NCBI GenBank assembly: GCA_903830945.1 | Contig: CAIKVT010000028.1 | Location: 1-50,393, forward strand | From: an uncultured Elusimicrobia bacterium | Lineage (GTDB): Bacteria > Elusimicrobiota > Elusimicrobia > UBA1565 > UBA9628 | Reading direction: 5' to 3' | DNA length: 50,393 bases | Shown: positions 39,701 through 44,754 of the stretch, one piece after another | How positions within the stretch are numbered: the first letter of the stretch is position 1 | Layout of the letters: each line of letters begins with the position of its first letter | The notes under the pieces: model-generated | Seen by the model: the letters and a program-made list of their open reading frames with translations, nothing else | What the model was told of the DNA's origin: nothing | The model's database searches: none | Program-made: the position numbers and the translations under genes

Positions 39701-41716
39701 GTGCGCATCGACGCGCAGGACGCCTATCTCTCCGCCGGCTCCGCCGGCAGCATCACCTTCGATGGCACGGTGGACTCCGCCGGAGGATTCGGCCTCGATG
39801 TCAGTGCTGGTTCCGGCCCCAGCGGCCGGCTCGCCTTCAACGGCGCCGTTGGCGCCACCGGCCCTCTCGGCCGCCTGTATGCCTCTGGCTACGAGATCGA
39901 CATCAACGACCAGGTGCACACGATCGCCAGCCACGCGGACGACTACGAGAGCTTCCACGACGGCTGGGACAATGGCGATCAGTTCTACGACGGCCAGGTA
40001 GTCCTCATGCAGAACGCCACGCTCACCGCCGGCGGCAGCATCACCTTCAACGGCACGGTCGACTCGGGCTACGACTGCAAGGGTTGCGGCGGCAGCGGGC
40101 CGTTCGGTCTAACCACCCATTCCGTGGGGGACACCAACTTCTACGGCACCGTGGGCGGCTACGAAAGCGGCGACGACGTCATAGGAAATCCCCTCGCCTA
40201 CCTCGACGCCACCGCCGACGCGGGCAGCCGCATCTACCTCGACGGCGGCGAGATCCACACCACGGACTATCAGAAGTACACCGGCTCCGTGGTCCTGGGC
40301 CAAGACACGCTTATAGGCACCCAGGGCGGCGCCGTCACGTTCGAGGGCAGCCTCAACGCCAAGCGTTCCTGGCACCCCCAGTCCCTGGTGATCGACACCG
40401 GCGACCTCGGCGCCACGGGGCCCGCCGCCATCACTCTGGACATGGTGGGCGACGTGAAGCCTCTGGACTACCTGGATATCTACGGCACGGGCGACCTTAT
40501 CATGCATGGCGACATCACCACCCTGGGCTGGCAGTATTACGACCGGCCGGTGACCATCGCCCCGGACAACGCCACTGACTCCGACGGCCCTGAGAGCATA
40601 ACCCTGACGACCCTCGGCGGCTCGCAGCACGGTTACGGCAGCTATATCGAATTCGCCAACACCGTCGACGGCAACAACGACGGCGCAAGCGAGCTCATCC
40701 TGCACACGACCGGCGACGATGTCTACCTGGACGACGCGGTGGGCAGCAATATAGCGCTGACCTCGCTGACCGTGGATTCGGACATCCGACCGGAGGACAT
40801 CGGCGCGCTCCTCTACCGCGGCGGCGGACTCTACATCGGCGGCGAGTCTACCGACGCAACGGACATACCCGCCATGCTGATCAACACCACCGGGGCACAG
40901 AACTATTGGAGGCCGGTCTATCTCGAGAGAGCCGCCAGCTTCACCACCACCGGCGGACCCGTGCATTTCCATGATACCGTCAACCGCAGCCTCGTCTGCA
41001 CGGAACCCTACTGCGGCGGCTCGAGCCACGACCTCTTCGTCAACACCAATGGCGGGGACCTGACCCTGGATGGGGCTGTGGGAGACGCGGAAACGTCGGC
41101 GTTCATCGAGCTCCGGGGCGGCAACGTGACTTGGAACGGCGACTTGACCGGGACCTACTTGCAGATCCTGGGCTCGAACCTGACCATGAACGGGAACGTG
41201 ACCGCGACCTCCGTCAGCCCCGACGACGGCACGGGCGTGCTCATGATCGCCAACAACACGTTCAAGAACACCGACTCACACATCATCGACCTGCAGGGCG
41301 GCGGCAGATGGCTCATCTACTCCGTCGACCCGGCCTGGAACAACAAGGGTGGTCTGGGGGGCTCGAATCAGTGGTCCACCACCTGGGCGAGCGGGCCGGC
41401 GCCGCAGTTCGCCGGCAATGGCTTCCTCTACAGTGTGGGACTGCCGCTGCCCACGCCCCAGGAACAGCAGAGCTACCAGGCCAACACGGAGGTCCTCAAG
41501 TGGGACATCCCGACGCCCGGAACGGAGACCCACGGCGGCGGATTCTTCTCGGTCATCGCGACGCCCAAGTACACGACCATCTACCGCAACGAGCATCCGG
41601 TCAACGGCGGCGAGAACGAGCCCGGCGTCACGCCGTCGCCGGACGATGACCACAAGCACAAGAAGGACAAGAAGACTACCAGCATAAGCAAGGATCAAGA
41701 CAAGATCCCCGGATAA
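24788..41716 (+). CDS. Giant filamentous-haemagglutinin-like exoprotein (TpsA, type Vb secretion)
   Basis: The product has about 5,642 residues from ATG 24788, preceded by GAGGGAGG. ATG 24710, with AGGGG ahead, is a good alternative and would add 26 residues. The signal peptide is residues 1-33, ending SAWS before NPFGG. Residues 34-300 form the TPS domain: FVQPS, LNRVTGGDPSAIYGTLQANG and LINPNGIVVG, the landmarks by which TpsB recognises its substrate. Residues about 545-5380 carry roughly 45 repeats averaging about 105 residues, predicted to be one long beta-helix. Scattered GATGPTG triplets and Cys-pair loops interrupt it. Two IYVNAP-rich modules replace the repeats near residues 2180-2450 and 3640-3900. 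The end is a His/Asp/Lys tail. The transporter gene follows 21 bases later. Likely a surface or released adhesin fibre; ligand unknown. Confidence 0.93.
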   Translation: MKSWTPERKQNPILVGLRLLLAFMLAFPPSAWSNPFGGTVAAGQANINGSGGVVTVNQQSNNAIINWQGFSISVGELTKFVQPSALSAVLNRVTGGDPSAIYGTLQANGRVFLINPNGIVVGASGVISAQSFIASTLDVNNDQFMSGDSLLFSGSSLAGLQNAGKIEALGGDVMLIAHTVQNTGAISAAQGTAALAAGSEVLLKPAGDPERIFVQAGNGVVAVGVDQKGQIMAATAELKAADGNVYGLAINNSGNINATGVETKDGHVYLTATGGSVVNSGLISATQGDKGGTVRIAADDITLKNGSVVDVSGATGGGTALIGGGAHGADASMPNAKNVTVEAGANIKADATDTGNGGNVVVWSDKSTVFQGAISAKGGANGGDGGFAEVSGKDFLDFEGIANLGAANGTVGTLLLDPTNLTIQTDGTSVSCTGTNPETCTPSGVTSILTISILQAALASSNVIVTTVGGYDSHQSGDIDILNNIAWNSAHYLALTAAGNINVGANINATGLGAITMNSAGINLGTKDGTTAVTGASLTDITTNSGAQTYNAPIVLYNSEERLNSHSGLISINSTVDGHTSGTMNLALRDDAGNISIGADIGNIHPLASLNIITGTGITYIGGPTGPATTDPISVQTSGLQYYGQAVVLRDDASLISTSGGITFKTTVNSNSGLAYASGPSGPYYLRTTSSGDTTFGGAVGGTGTLGSLTADITGSGSIYLDGGSANTYGLQDYEGPVVLGADTTLTARNNGIIFDSTVDSTIGATGPFSLTARSEGFIEFNGAVGGGTGPLGPLSRLNVTVDRESGEDYIDIDGGSVKTSGSQDYYGSVNIDQQDAALTSTAGDITFHGTVDSFGLEATCDYPSCGGPYGLTTTSLGSTYFEGAVGAVAPLGFLTANITGSGAVHLDGGVVNTDGTDGGVSETGSQLYNGKVSLGADASLTAIGATGPTGATGDITFSGTVDSVHYSDTNYGLTTNSTGATGPLGYAGGITTFGYAVGASGGTGPSTALAFLDVTAINGAGTIYVDGGGITTLGDQTYNGNVYLNKTAALTAANGGNGGSITFNGNVDGYDSILASNPDLTISADKNVTFNSLVGSDVINDLSVTSGASGSIYLRGGDIYTYGNQDYHGPVIIGNANADLDSTNGSIIFYGAVDSLEHDALSVHAASNVIFDGLVGGNGALGSLSAWAGDSFRQSSGMPESGVIEINGGGVTTWGDQDYNSPVWINTNNASLTALGGDINFDDTVDSVNHSVASVLTNYGLSTHSTGDTYFHASVGASGATGPSTALASLDAVSDYGSINISGGYDSGADRTAGIINTIGNQTYTGDVRVGDMRVGNQTQSVDLTAGGYDAELSATQGSITFNGKVDSQDTQVLSTDGYGLSVTAQNDITFNGAVGSEYPLDHLFARSIAGDININGGQVTTWGGESGNLFSGSQIYMGNVAIGQRDAVLSTDPYFSENMNYIGGVIYFGDSLTDLTPISLSNILNPGGSITSTDHYGLTLSSLVVYLGGPVGQSGKELDFLNVTALEIAIDAGSIKTLGGQTYNGITGLLSDTTLSAAKSDHTGGAVTFNGPVAGYNYADPSANVDLSVSADGDINFMDVMCAGIGIYDLGAPSITASRDGLIGDLSATINEGGSGSIYMRGGRIYTYGDQTYSGGVRIENQDAWLRSYDGGVTFGGAVDSFSGRSLNVRAYDDVTFNGAVGATYRLGRLYAGSYDDGAININGGGVTTWGGQEYDGSVWIDKMDASLTEIGNEIKFDGTVDSVYHSAGALTNYGLTTHSTGDTYFYGAVGASGPAYTGENALAFLDATSDYGRIHLHGGQVYTWGGQTYNGDVRIGGYAADLYSEDGDITFNGLVDSYNGLGLSAEAYGDVTFNGAVGSKYPLESLYAGSYDGGAININDGGVTTNGFQQYGGYDSWGDYYNGSVVIGGNDATLNAGGSVTFYGAVDSFYGPSAPYGLAVSAHDGVAFDSAVGARHALDYLTVDSGMGDIAISGGVRTLGDQVYDGSVVLSGTGSAYLSSNEGLVRFEHDVNAAGGQGLSVAAARSIEFDGAVGATGPLGYLDATIWNGLNDADYSNCSGEICLNGGGIKTQASIYGNGDQRYNGHVMIGGQDAVLSAQGATAATAYESGGSVIFNGTLDSYSGYGLSAAADGDVIFNGLVGDDSDFIRHLDATVNAGGWGSIYVNAPIDSVHHLTLQSNVPANTDNEGNIYINAPVDAGELTFSAMNRIYVNADVTADWDEGTISTPIDALTGYGHTFTGPISLDNVAVVGANDPLIAGYDFDSAGNLYLNGLVTNPTSSWAPFLDERYTNNLYVNAPVINHNTSDLLPAKGSLYLNAPVTNSAIGVSDLTSTWGLKGTAVSDIFVKAPISNSANMTLILDATAGGAITVKAPMSNQGTVSLKAKNDINIGAAINDTIGGTGPTGPTTLTFESGAGHAIHLGADIMGGNQDYKGSVVLDKDASLADGYDGYGVINFEGAVDSLNENQKLIIDHDNGSISFGTVGSLSPLASLEAWANSIELNGSGITTIGDQYYSGPVLLGYGNNSNTTLTASQGAITFTSTINPKPGHVANVSLTTNSSGDTIFGGAVGGTGPLGSLTADITGSGSIHINAPAITTGDGNEVDGFQRYNGNVVLGANTILTAGYQSNWAGSILFADTVDSLAGYSLTTASTKDTTFMNAVDGVGDLAVQIRGSMGGKINLNGGAIDTTGDQDYRGPVVVGDQDATLTSGTGDITFHGTVDSVHHAVDSVLTNYGLTTRASYDTFFDGAVGASGGTGPSTALAGLDVSVRAGYGIYLLDGRVTTIGAQDYHGDVDFESNDAVLASQNGSIHLYGLVNSYANYGLSVTAAQDITFDGSVGWNSASESGYGVLGSLVATAGGTINLNGGRIVTLDSDAGAGDNGEQTYIGSVNIGSQNSFLYSFNSDIIFNGALDSSSGLGLTVIANNGNVTFDGAVGAIHALGSLAATSHGGDIEINGGGVTTSGGQDYKSPVWINTNNASLSALGGDIDFEDTVDSVKHLVASVLTNYGLTTYSAGDTSFHGKVGASGPAYTGDNALAFLSATVANDGAAYGDTSIIHLLGGEINTIGDQTYTGEAYIEGGQDALLYAANGNMTFNGGIDSSSGYGLDAEVYGAGKNIYFNESVGAEDELGRLYAYTQDGAIYLNGGKVYTAISGSNSGYQDYWGPVVIGKDADLRAAGSTYGGEITFEGTVDSVHHLVDGVSANYGLTTHSYGDTTFDGAIGAGGGTGPTTALAFLDVTTTHGTIYVDGDGITTLGDQTYNGNVFLRKIAALTAANGGNGGSITFNGAVDGYDSVLDSLTDLTISADGNVSMGNVGDGDELGKLTVAINPGGSGNIYLRGGDVYTVGDQTYTGDVRIQGEDAILDSSYGSVTFNGAVDAPADYDGNFYGLAVSAYNDVTFTGAVGNKYALDHLYVGSYDGNINLNGGVIRTYGDQYYGCAGEECSDSLSYSGPTVIGGGKNADLTSFNGEVWFANGVQSKEGEGLIVTADNDIWFDGNVGYSTGRLGFLTLVSNDDIYLGYGSSGIWTGANSYGNGDQSYLGSVLLNGDASLSAKGTAVATAYESGGSIIFNGTVDSSGGYGLSAAADGDVIFNDTVGGNSGVSKISHLDVTINAGGWGSIYVNAPISNVSEVSLTNDVAANNTHNQGNIYINDTLGATGPTGATGPQALNLDSNNRIYVNAAVRVAGGYDDSATGDIEGASVYLNADKTDNIAVTGLKTDDYSIVGNDLYINTRSGVTGHPSGLYDNAYVNAPVLVDDNESMTLASHNGGLYFNAPIVNEGHFIGNADGDVRVMAPVHNRHGNDFSLYATDNGSIYVKAPIYTEGAVLLEASNGSSKGTGQVHLDSYIESLGDTNGSLVMAADNGIYLNSDVWLGGSQEYDGDVILGHDTILFSYAGDITFNGKVDSSVGNNYGLQAWAGLTGDYNGSLTFNGAVGATNPLGCLYAGGYDDVYLNGGQVKTTGGQYYGFSCANGGLCLGASDVGGPVFIGSQNADLQAGGDITFLVPVASDYQYPYGLTTESGGNTNFDASVGAYYSAPLAFLNVTVADGYKVHLRGGGIYTSGDQTYTGDVRIGQSADLLSSAGNITFNGKVDSYSHRDLDVETNGYNKAVTFNGAVGSEYALGDLYASSYAININGGAVTTNGAQEYDAWYTVIGNKDAVMTSNSSYIEFDRNLDSLDHHGLTVRAPATLNEHGYYSDDGVWIDGPVGTRGALSFLDVTSGDGIYLGHAGSAHVITLGDQTYNGDVWLESDTTLTAQNAGNGGSITFNGPVYSESYATGPTGPGGDVTYASELYDLTVKADGNVTFSGLVGGSKTQLRQVSAASNIYDGRLGDLAVTINQGGSGKIHLRGGEIETSGDQTYTGDVRIGGYNAELSSLSGNITFSGTVDSYQGYDLSVEASDGVTFNGAVGSVNALGDLYAGSNGGAIHINGGGVTTYGYQQYGGYDSSDNLYEGSVVISGQNASLTSLESSITFNNTVDSTVSGYLAPVNYGLTTNSHGSTFFYGAVGAGGGGEDDVSYSALAFLDATVGVGHSIHLQGGEVYTIGDQTYHSDVLIGAQDGYLSAIDAYGSYGSITFDGTVNSHAGWGLNIVAAGDISFGGLVGSSDPLGYLYAYSDYGNININGGGIHTTLGDSTVDDTYNTDVKIGDQYYDGNVILGKDAYLEAGYFGDSHTSAGSITFNGRVDSAAGGTGPYGLTTTSSGDTSFMGAVGTRNPLGALDVTSENWSVDHQVLGSIHLQGGDIKTMGDQTFNGHVVIGDQNASLTSLNGSIYFQSDISATGPSGQGLTVTAAGDINFNDLVGDSSDPLGFLTATSNDGFIYINADSVWTSGYDNENGNGDQKYTGAVVIGKDAYLYADSDGNGSGGNITFNGKVDSATGGTGPYGLSTTSSGDTSFMGAVGADTPLGSLYVTSENRDDLVLGNIHLQGGDIYTSGNQTYNGNVRIDAQDAYLSAGSAGSITFDGTVDSAGGFGLDVSAGSGPSGRLAFNGAVGATGPLGRLYASGYEIDINDQVHTIASHADDYESFHDGWDNGDQFYDGQVVLMQNATLTAGGSITFNGTVDSGYDCKGCGGSGPFGLTTHSVGDTNFYGTVGGYESGDDVIGNPLAYLDATADAGSRIYLDGGEIHTTDYQKYTGSVVLGQDTLIGTQGGAVTFEGSLNAKRSWHPQSLVIDTGDLGATGPAAITLDMVGDVKPLDYLDIYGTGDLIMHGDITTLGWQYYDRPVTIAPDNATDSDGPESITLTTLGGSQHGYGSYIEFANTVDGNNDGASELILHTTGDDVYLDDAVGSNIALTSLTVDSDIRPEDIGALLYRGGGLYIGGESTDATDIPAMLINTTGAQNYWRPVYLERAASFTTTGGPVHFHDTVNRSLVCTEPYCGGSSHDLFVNTNGGDLTLDGAVGDAETSAFIELRGGNVTWNGDLTGTYLQILGSNLTMNGNVTATSVSPDDGTGVLMIANNTFKNTDSHIIDLQGGGRWLIYSVDPAWNNKGGLGGSNQWSTTWASGPAPQFAGNGFLYSVGLPLPTPQEQQSYQANTEVLKWDIPTPGTETHGGGFFSVIATPKYTTIYRNEHPVNGGENEPGVTPSPDDDHKHKKDKKTTSISKDQDKIPG
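24887..25690 (+). other. TPS (haemagglutination-activity) domain of the giant exoprotein
   Basis: This encodes the mature N-terminus, which the TpsB POTRA domains bind during export. NPNGI is present (about residue 116); the second family motif NPNL appears changed to LNRVTGG. Repeats of short beta rungs with GG turns (GKIEALGGDVMLIA, GAISAAQGTAALAAG) continue to about 25690. Confidence 0.85.
31320..32130 (+). repeat. IYVNAP module, copy 1
   Basis: The GDQxY repeats stop and short rungs of the type IYVNAP, IYINAP, LYVNAP, LYLNAP and IFVKAP take over for about 270 residues. The module opens with NAGGWGSIYVNAPI and closes with GGTGPTGPT before the repeats resume. Confidence 0.8.
35231..35239 (+). 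repeat. Run of nine G in the giant exoprotein gene
   Basis: Encodes Gly-Gly-Gly where other repeats have GS or GK before the DAxL strand. A one-base slip would end the protein about two-thirds of the way along, before the C-terminal third. Confidence 0.9.
35700..36480 (+). repeat. IYVNAP module, copy 2
   Basis: A second, diverged copy opens with the same NAGGWGSIYVNAPI. The 150 bases before it match the same place before copy 1 (the GAATCCGGCGGCAGC blocks at 31178 and 35552 are 4,374 bases apart). This points to duplication of a block of several kilobases. Confidence 0.8.
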
Positions 41717-41737
41717 GAGAGGCTATAGAAGAGAATC

Positions 41738-43471
41738 ATGATGACGACATCGGATATGCGCCGCAGACTCGTTGTGTCCTTGCCCATCGCCTTGGCCGTG
41801 ATGACGGCCTTGGCCGCCATCCCGACCTTAAGCGCGGCGGCCGATGTCGCCGCGCCAACGCCAGTTCCGGCGGCCGCTCCGGCGGCCGACACCAACAAGG
41901 TCATCGTTTCCAAGCTCAACGGCATCGTTCTCTTGGGCGAGCCCAAGGCCGTTGACAAGGACGGAGCCTTCGGCGTGACCGGGGTCCAGGTCCGCGGGGT
42001 GCCGCTGCTCGAGGAAGGCGACATCAAGTCCATGCTGGGCGGCTTCATCGGCCAGCCTCTGACCCAGGCGGCGCGGACGCAGATCGTTGACGAAGTCGTG
42101 CGCTATTATCGCGGCCAGGGCCATTCCGTAGTCGACGTCAGCACGCCGCCGCAGGACATCACGGCCGGCGTCCTGCAGATACTGGTGGTGGAAGGCAGCG
42201 TAGGGACGGTGCGCGTGGAAGGATCCCGCTGGTTCGACTCCAAGCGTCTGGCGGAGCAGATCCGGCTGAAGCCAGGCGAGGCCCTCAAGTCCGACGGCCT
42301 GCTCGCGGACCTGGACTGGATAAACCGCAATCCCTTCCGGCAGGTGGACCTGGTCTACGCCAAAGGCGCCGAGCTGGGCAAGACGGACGTGGTGCTCAGG
42401 ACGACCGAGCGCTTCCCTTTGCGCGTCTATGGCGGCTACGAGGACAGCGGCACACCCATGACCGGAATGGACCGGATGCTCTACGGCGTGAACTGGGGCA
42501 ACGTCCTCGGCCGCGACGGCATGATCAACTACCAGTACATGAGCAGCTTTAATTCCAAATGGTCCCGGGCGCACTCCGGCAGCTACACGCAGCCCCTGCC
42601 CTGGCGCCACACGCTGACCATCTTCGGCAGCTACGCGGACACGCAGGCCGACATGCCGGCGCCTTTCACGATGAAAGGCTACAGCTGGCAGACCAGCCTG
42701 CGCTACGAGGTGCCTCTGCCCAGCCTGAAGTCCTACCGGCACGCCGCGGTGGCCGGCTTTGATTTCAAGAGGTACAACAACACCTTGGCCTTCGGCGGAA
42801 TCGGCGTGTTCGGCGGCAAGCCAGTGGACACCGCGGAATGGTTCCTGGGCTACAACTCCAGCCTGCGCGATCCCTTCGGCGAGAGCACGGCGCGGGCCTC
42901 CATGGTCTACAGCCCGGGCAGCCTGACCAGCAACAACAATAAGGCTGACTACGAAGGCTCCCGCACCGGCGCCACGCCCGACTACCTCTACGGCAAGCTG
43001 GAGCTCAACCGCACCACGGGCCTTCCCTTCAACTTCATGCTCGTCAACCTGCTGACCTTCCAGATATCGGACGCGCGTCTACTAGGCGGCGAGCAGATCG
43101 GCTTCGGCGGCTACGACACCATCCGGGGCTACGACACCCGCGTGGTCAATGGCGACGACGGCTACATCATCTCAACCGAGCTGCGCGCCCCGCCCATGGG
43201 CCTGCTGAAGCTCTCGCACATCAACAAAATCAAGGACGTGCCCGACAAGCTGCAGTTCCTCGGCTTTTTGGACTACGGGCGCGCCCTCAACAGGGACGCG
43301 CAGCAGGGAGAGAAGAGGTCCACCCAACTGGTGGGCACGGGAGCGGGCTTACGCTACTCCATTGCTCCGCATCTCTCGGTGCGGTCCGACTACGGCTGGC
43401 AGCTCAAGAACGTCGAAACCGACCGCAGAGTCGCGTCGCGCTGGTACCTGGGCGCGGTGCTATCTTACTAG
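41738..43471 (+). CDS. TpsB outer-membrane transporter (FhaC/ShlB family)
   Basis: The 577-residue product is the Omp85-superfamily pore that exports the giant exoprotein. A signal peptide ends near residue 34 (LSAAADV), followed by a Pro/Ala linker. Two POTRA domains lie at about 77-157 (VTGVQVRGVPLLEEGDI ... VDVSTPPQDIT) and 158-230 (SRWFDSKRLAEQ ... DVVLRTTERFPL). A 16-strand barrel fills 232-577. GYDTIRGYDTR at 459-469 is the conserved VRGY/IRGYD motif of loop L6, which folds into the pore. The N-terminal plug helix of FhaC is not obvious. It begins 21 bases after the exoprotein stop and ends 21 bases before the parvulin gene. Confidence 0.95.
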   Translation: MMTTSDMRRRLVVSLPIALAVMTALAAIPTLSAAADVAAPTPVPAAAPAADTNKVIVSKLNGIVLLGEPKAVDKDGAFGVTGVQVRGVPLLEEGDIKSMLGGFIGQPLTQAARTQIVDEVVRYYRGQGHSVVDVSTPPQDITAGVLQILVVEGSVGTVRVEGSRWFDSKRLAEQIRLKPGEALKSDGLLADLDWINRNPFRQVDLVYAKGAELGKTDVVLRTTERFPLRVYGGYEDSGTPMTGMDRMLYGVNWGNVLGRDGMINYQYMSSFNSKWSRAHSGSYTQPLPWRHTLTIFGSYADTQADMPAPFTMKGYSWQTSLRYEVPLPSLKSYRHAAVAGFDFKRYNNTLAFGGIGVFGGKPVDTAEWFLGYNSSLRDPFGESTARASMVYSPGSLTSNNNKADYEGSRTGATPDYLYGKLELNRTTGLPFNFMLVNLLTFQISDARLLGGEQIGFGGYDTIRGYDTRVVNGDDGYIISTELRAPPMGLLKLSHINKIKDVPDKLQFLGFLDYGRALNRDAQQGEKRSTQLVGTGAGLRYSIAPHLSVRSDYGWQLKNVETDRRVASRWYLGAVLSY

Positions 43472-43492
43472 ATCGCCACTGCAAGGAGACAC

Positions 43493-44620
43493 ATGAAACA
43501 ACTGAATAAGAAGATTTATTTATTGGCGTTCATCGTGATCGCCGTTCTGGCCGCGCCTGCATTTTCGGCGGCGCCGGAGCCGGTCGACTCGCTGGCCACG
43601 GTCAACGGCGAGGCCATCCGCCAGGCGGAGTTCGACAAGGACTGGGCCGCCTTTGCGGCCGTCAAGAAGCAGACGCTCAAGCCCGAGCAGATGACCGCGC
43701 GGTGGGAGGCGGCCGGCAAGCAGATATTGCTCAACGACCTGGTCGTGCAGCGCCTGCTCCAACAGGAAGCCAAGAAGAGAGGCGCCGTGGCGGCAAAGAA
43801 GGACGTCGACGCGGCTTTGCAGAAGGCCAAGGCGAGGTTCAAGACCGAGGAGGATTTCCAGAAGGCGCTGGCCAAGGACAAGCTCACGCAGATGCAGTTC
43901 CAGGAGAGCATCGAAGCCCAGCTTCGGGTCGCGGCCATGACCGACGCCATCATCAAGGAGCGGGTGAAGGCGCCGAGCGAGGAGCAGGCCCGCAGACTCT
44001 TCGACCTGGTGCAGAGCAGCGCGGTCTTCGCCGGCAAGCCCAAGGACGCCCGAGAGGCCGACATCCAGACCCTGGCGCGCCAGCTCACGCTGCGCACCGC
44101 GGAGCGCGTGCGTTTCCAGCACATCCTGTTCAAGGTGGATCCCAAGGCCACGGCCGAGCAGAGCGCGGCCGCCGCCAAGAAAGCCGGCGAGGTCAAGGCG
44201 AAGCTGGATAAGGGCGAGGATTTCGCCGAGCTGGCCAAGCAATACTCCGACGATAAGGCGACCGGCCAAAGGGGCGGAGAAGCCGGCTACTTCGTGCGCG
44301 GGCAGATGGTCAAAGAGTTCGACGACGCCCTCTTCACTTTACCCGTCGGCGTGATTTCAGGCGTGGTCAAGACCAAGCTGGGCCTGCACATCATCCGGGT
44401 CGAGGAGAAGAAGATCGCCACGGCCTTGACCTACGAGGACGCCAAGCCGCTGTTGTCGGACTTTCTCGTGCGCACCGCGGCCGCGGAAGAGTACTCGCGT
44501 TTCGTCGATGAGCTCAAGAAGAGCGCGGTCATCTACCTGCGCGCGAACTTTGCCCCGCTGCCGGCCAAGGCTCCGCCCGCGGCGACCAAGGACGCCAAGC
44601 CGGCAGCCGCCAAGCCCTAA
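43493..44620 (+). CDS. Parvulin-type periplasmic peptidyl-prolyl isomerase (PpiC/SurA/Par27-like)
   Basis: The 375-residue product has a signal peptide ending AAPAFSA (about residue 26). A SurA-N-like helical chaperone region spans 33-190 (VNGEAIRQAEFDKDW, LLNDLVVQRLLQQEAKKRG). The parvulin domain is at about 204-305 (VRFQHILFKV, FAELAKQYSDDKA, GGEAGYFVRGQMVKEFDDA, LGLHIIRVEEK). A Pro/Ala/Lys tail ends the protein. AAGGAG precedes ATG by a short spacer. In Bordetella, Par27 binds unfolded FHA in the periplasm. Its place as third gene of this operon supports the same holding role for the exoprotein or its pore, which is inference. The terminator follows about 40 bases after its stop. Confidence 0.93.
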   Translation: MKQLNKKIYLLAFIVIAVLAAPAFSAAPEPVDSLATVNGEAIRQAEFDKDWAAFAAVKKQTLKPEQMTARWEAAGKQILLNDLVVQRLLQQEAKKRGAVAAKKDVDAALQKAKARFKTEEDFQKALAKDKLTQMQFQESIEAQLRVAAMTDAIIKERVKAPSEEQARRLFDLVQSSAVFAGKPKDAREADIQTLARQLTLRTAERVRFQHILFKVDPKATAEQSAAAAKKAGEVKAKLDKGEDFAELAKQYSDDKATGQRGGEAGYFVRGQMVKEFDDALFTLPVGVISGVVKTKLGLHIIRVEEKKIATALTYEDAKPLLSDFLVRTAAAEEYSRFVDELKKSAVIYLRANFAPLPAKAPPAATKDAKPAAAKP

Positions 44621-44661
44621 GCGGATCGTTTTATCCGCGCCGGCGGCGCTCACCGCCGTAT

Positions 44662-44699
44662 CCGGCCTAGACAGAAGAGCGTCTGGGCCGGTTTTTTTT
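44662..44699 (+). terminator. Strong intrinsic terminator of the two-partner-secretion operon
   Basis: CCGGCCTAGAC pairs with GTCTGGGCCGG (11 pairs including one G-T) around an 8-base loop and is followed directly by eight T. The T run is only on the plus strand, so it serves the exoprotein-TpsB-PPIase operon and not the convergent protease gene. Confidence 0.95.
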
Positions 44700-44754
44700 G
44701 ACAGCCACGGTGATTCCGAGGGCCTGCGGAAGGAGGCCGGCGATAGGCTGCGGT

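Larger units (their letters stand above)
26425..40935 (+). repeat. About 45 degenerate repeats, mean about 315 bp, in the exoprotein
   Basis: Each unit has the order: GGxxxTxGDQxYxGxVxIG, then DAxLxSxxGxITFNGxVDS, then YGLTTxSxGDTxFxGAVGA, then LxxLxVTxxxGxIxLNGG. I counted about 45 occurrences of the Q-x-Y-x-G core by eye between 26430 and 40920. Units differ in length (about 80-140 residues). Some pairs are nearly identical in DNA, others only share the frame motifs. Confidence 0.85.

Noticed and set aside
27600-40440. Reading the exoprotein as a collagen-like protein
   Set aside because: The Gly-X-Y runs are at most four triplets. The bulk follows a beta-helix type rung pattern after a TPS domain.
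26425-40935. Possible CRISPR or other DNA-level array
   Set aside because: Repeats are degenerate, of uneven length, in one open frame, and show protein-level motifs. There are no short identical repeats with unique spacers.
1760-41716. PEP-CTERM, LPXTG or type IX sorting tails on the adhesins
   Set aside because: The trimeric adhesin ends in a YadA barrel with terminal Phe, and the giant exoprotein ends in a charged tail with no hydrophobic helix. No exosortase or sortase was seen.
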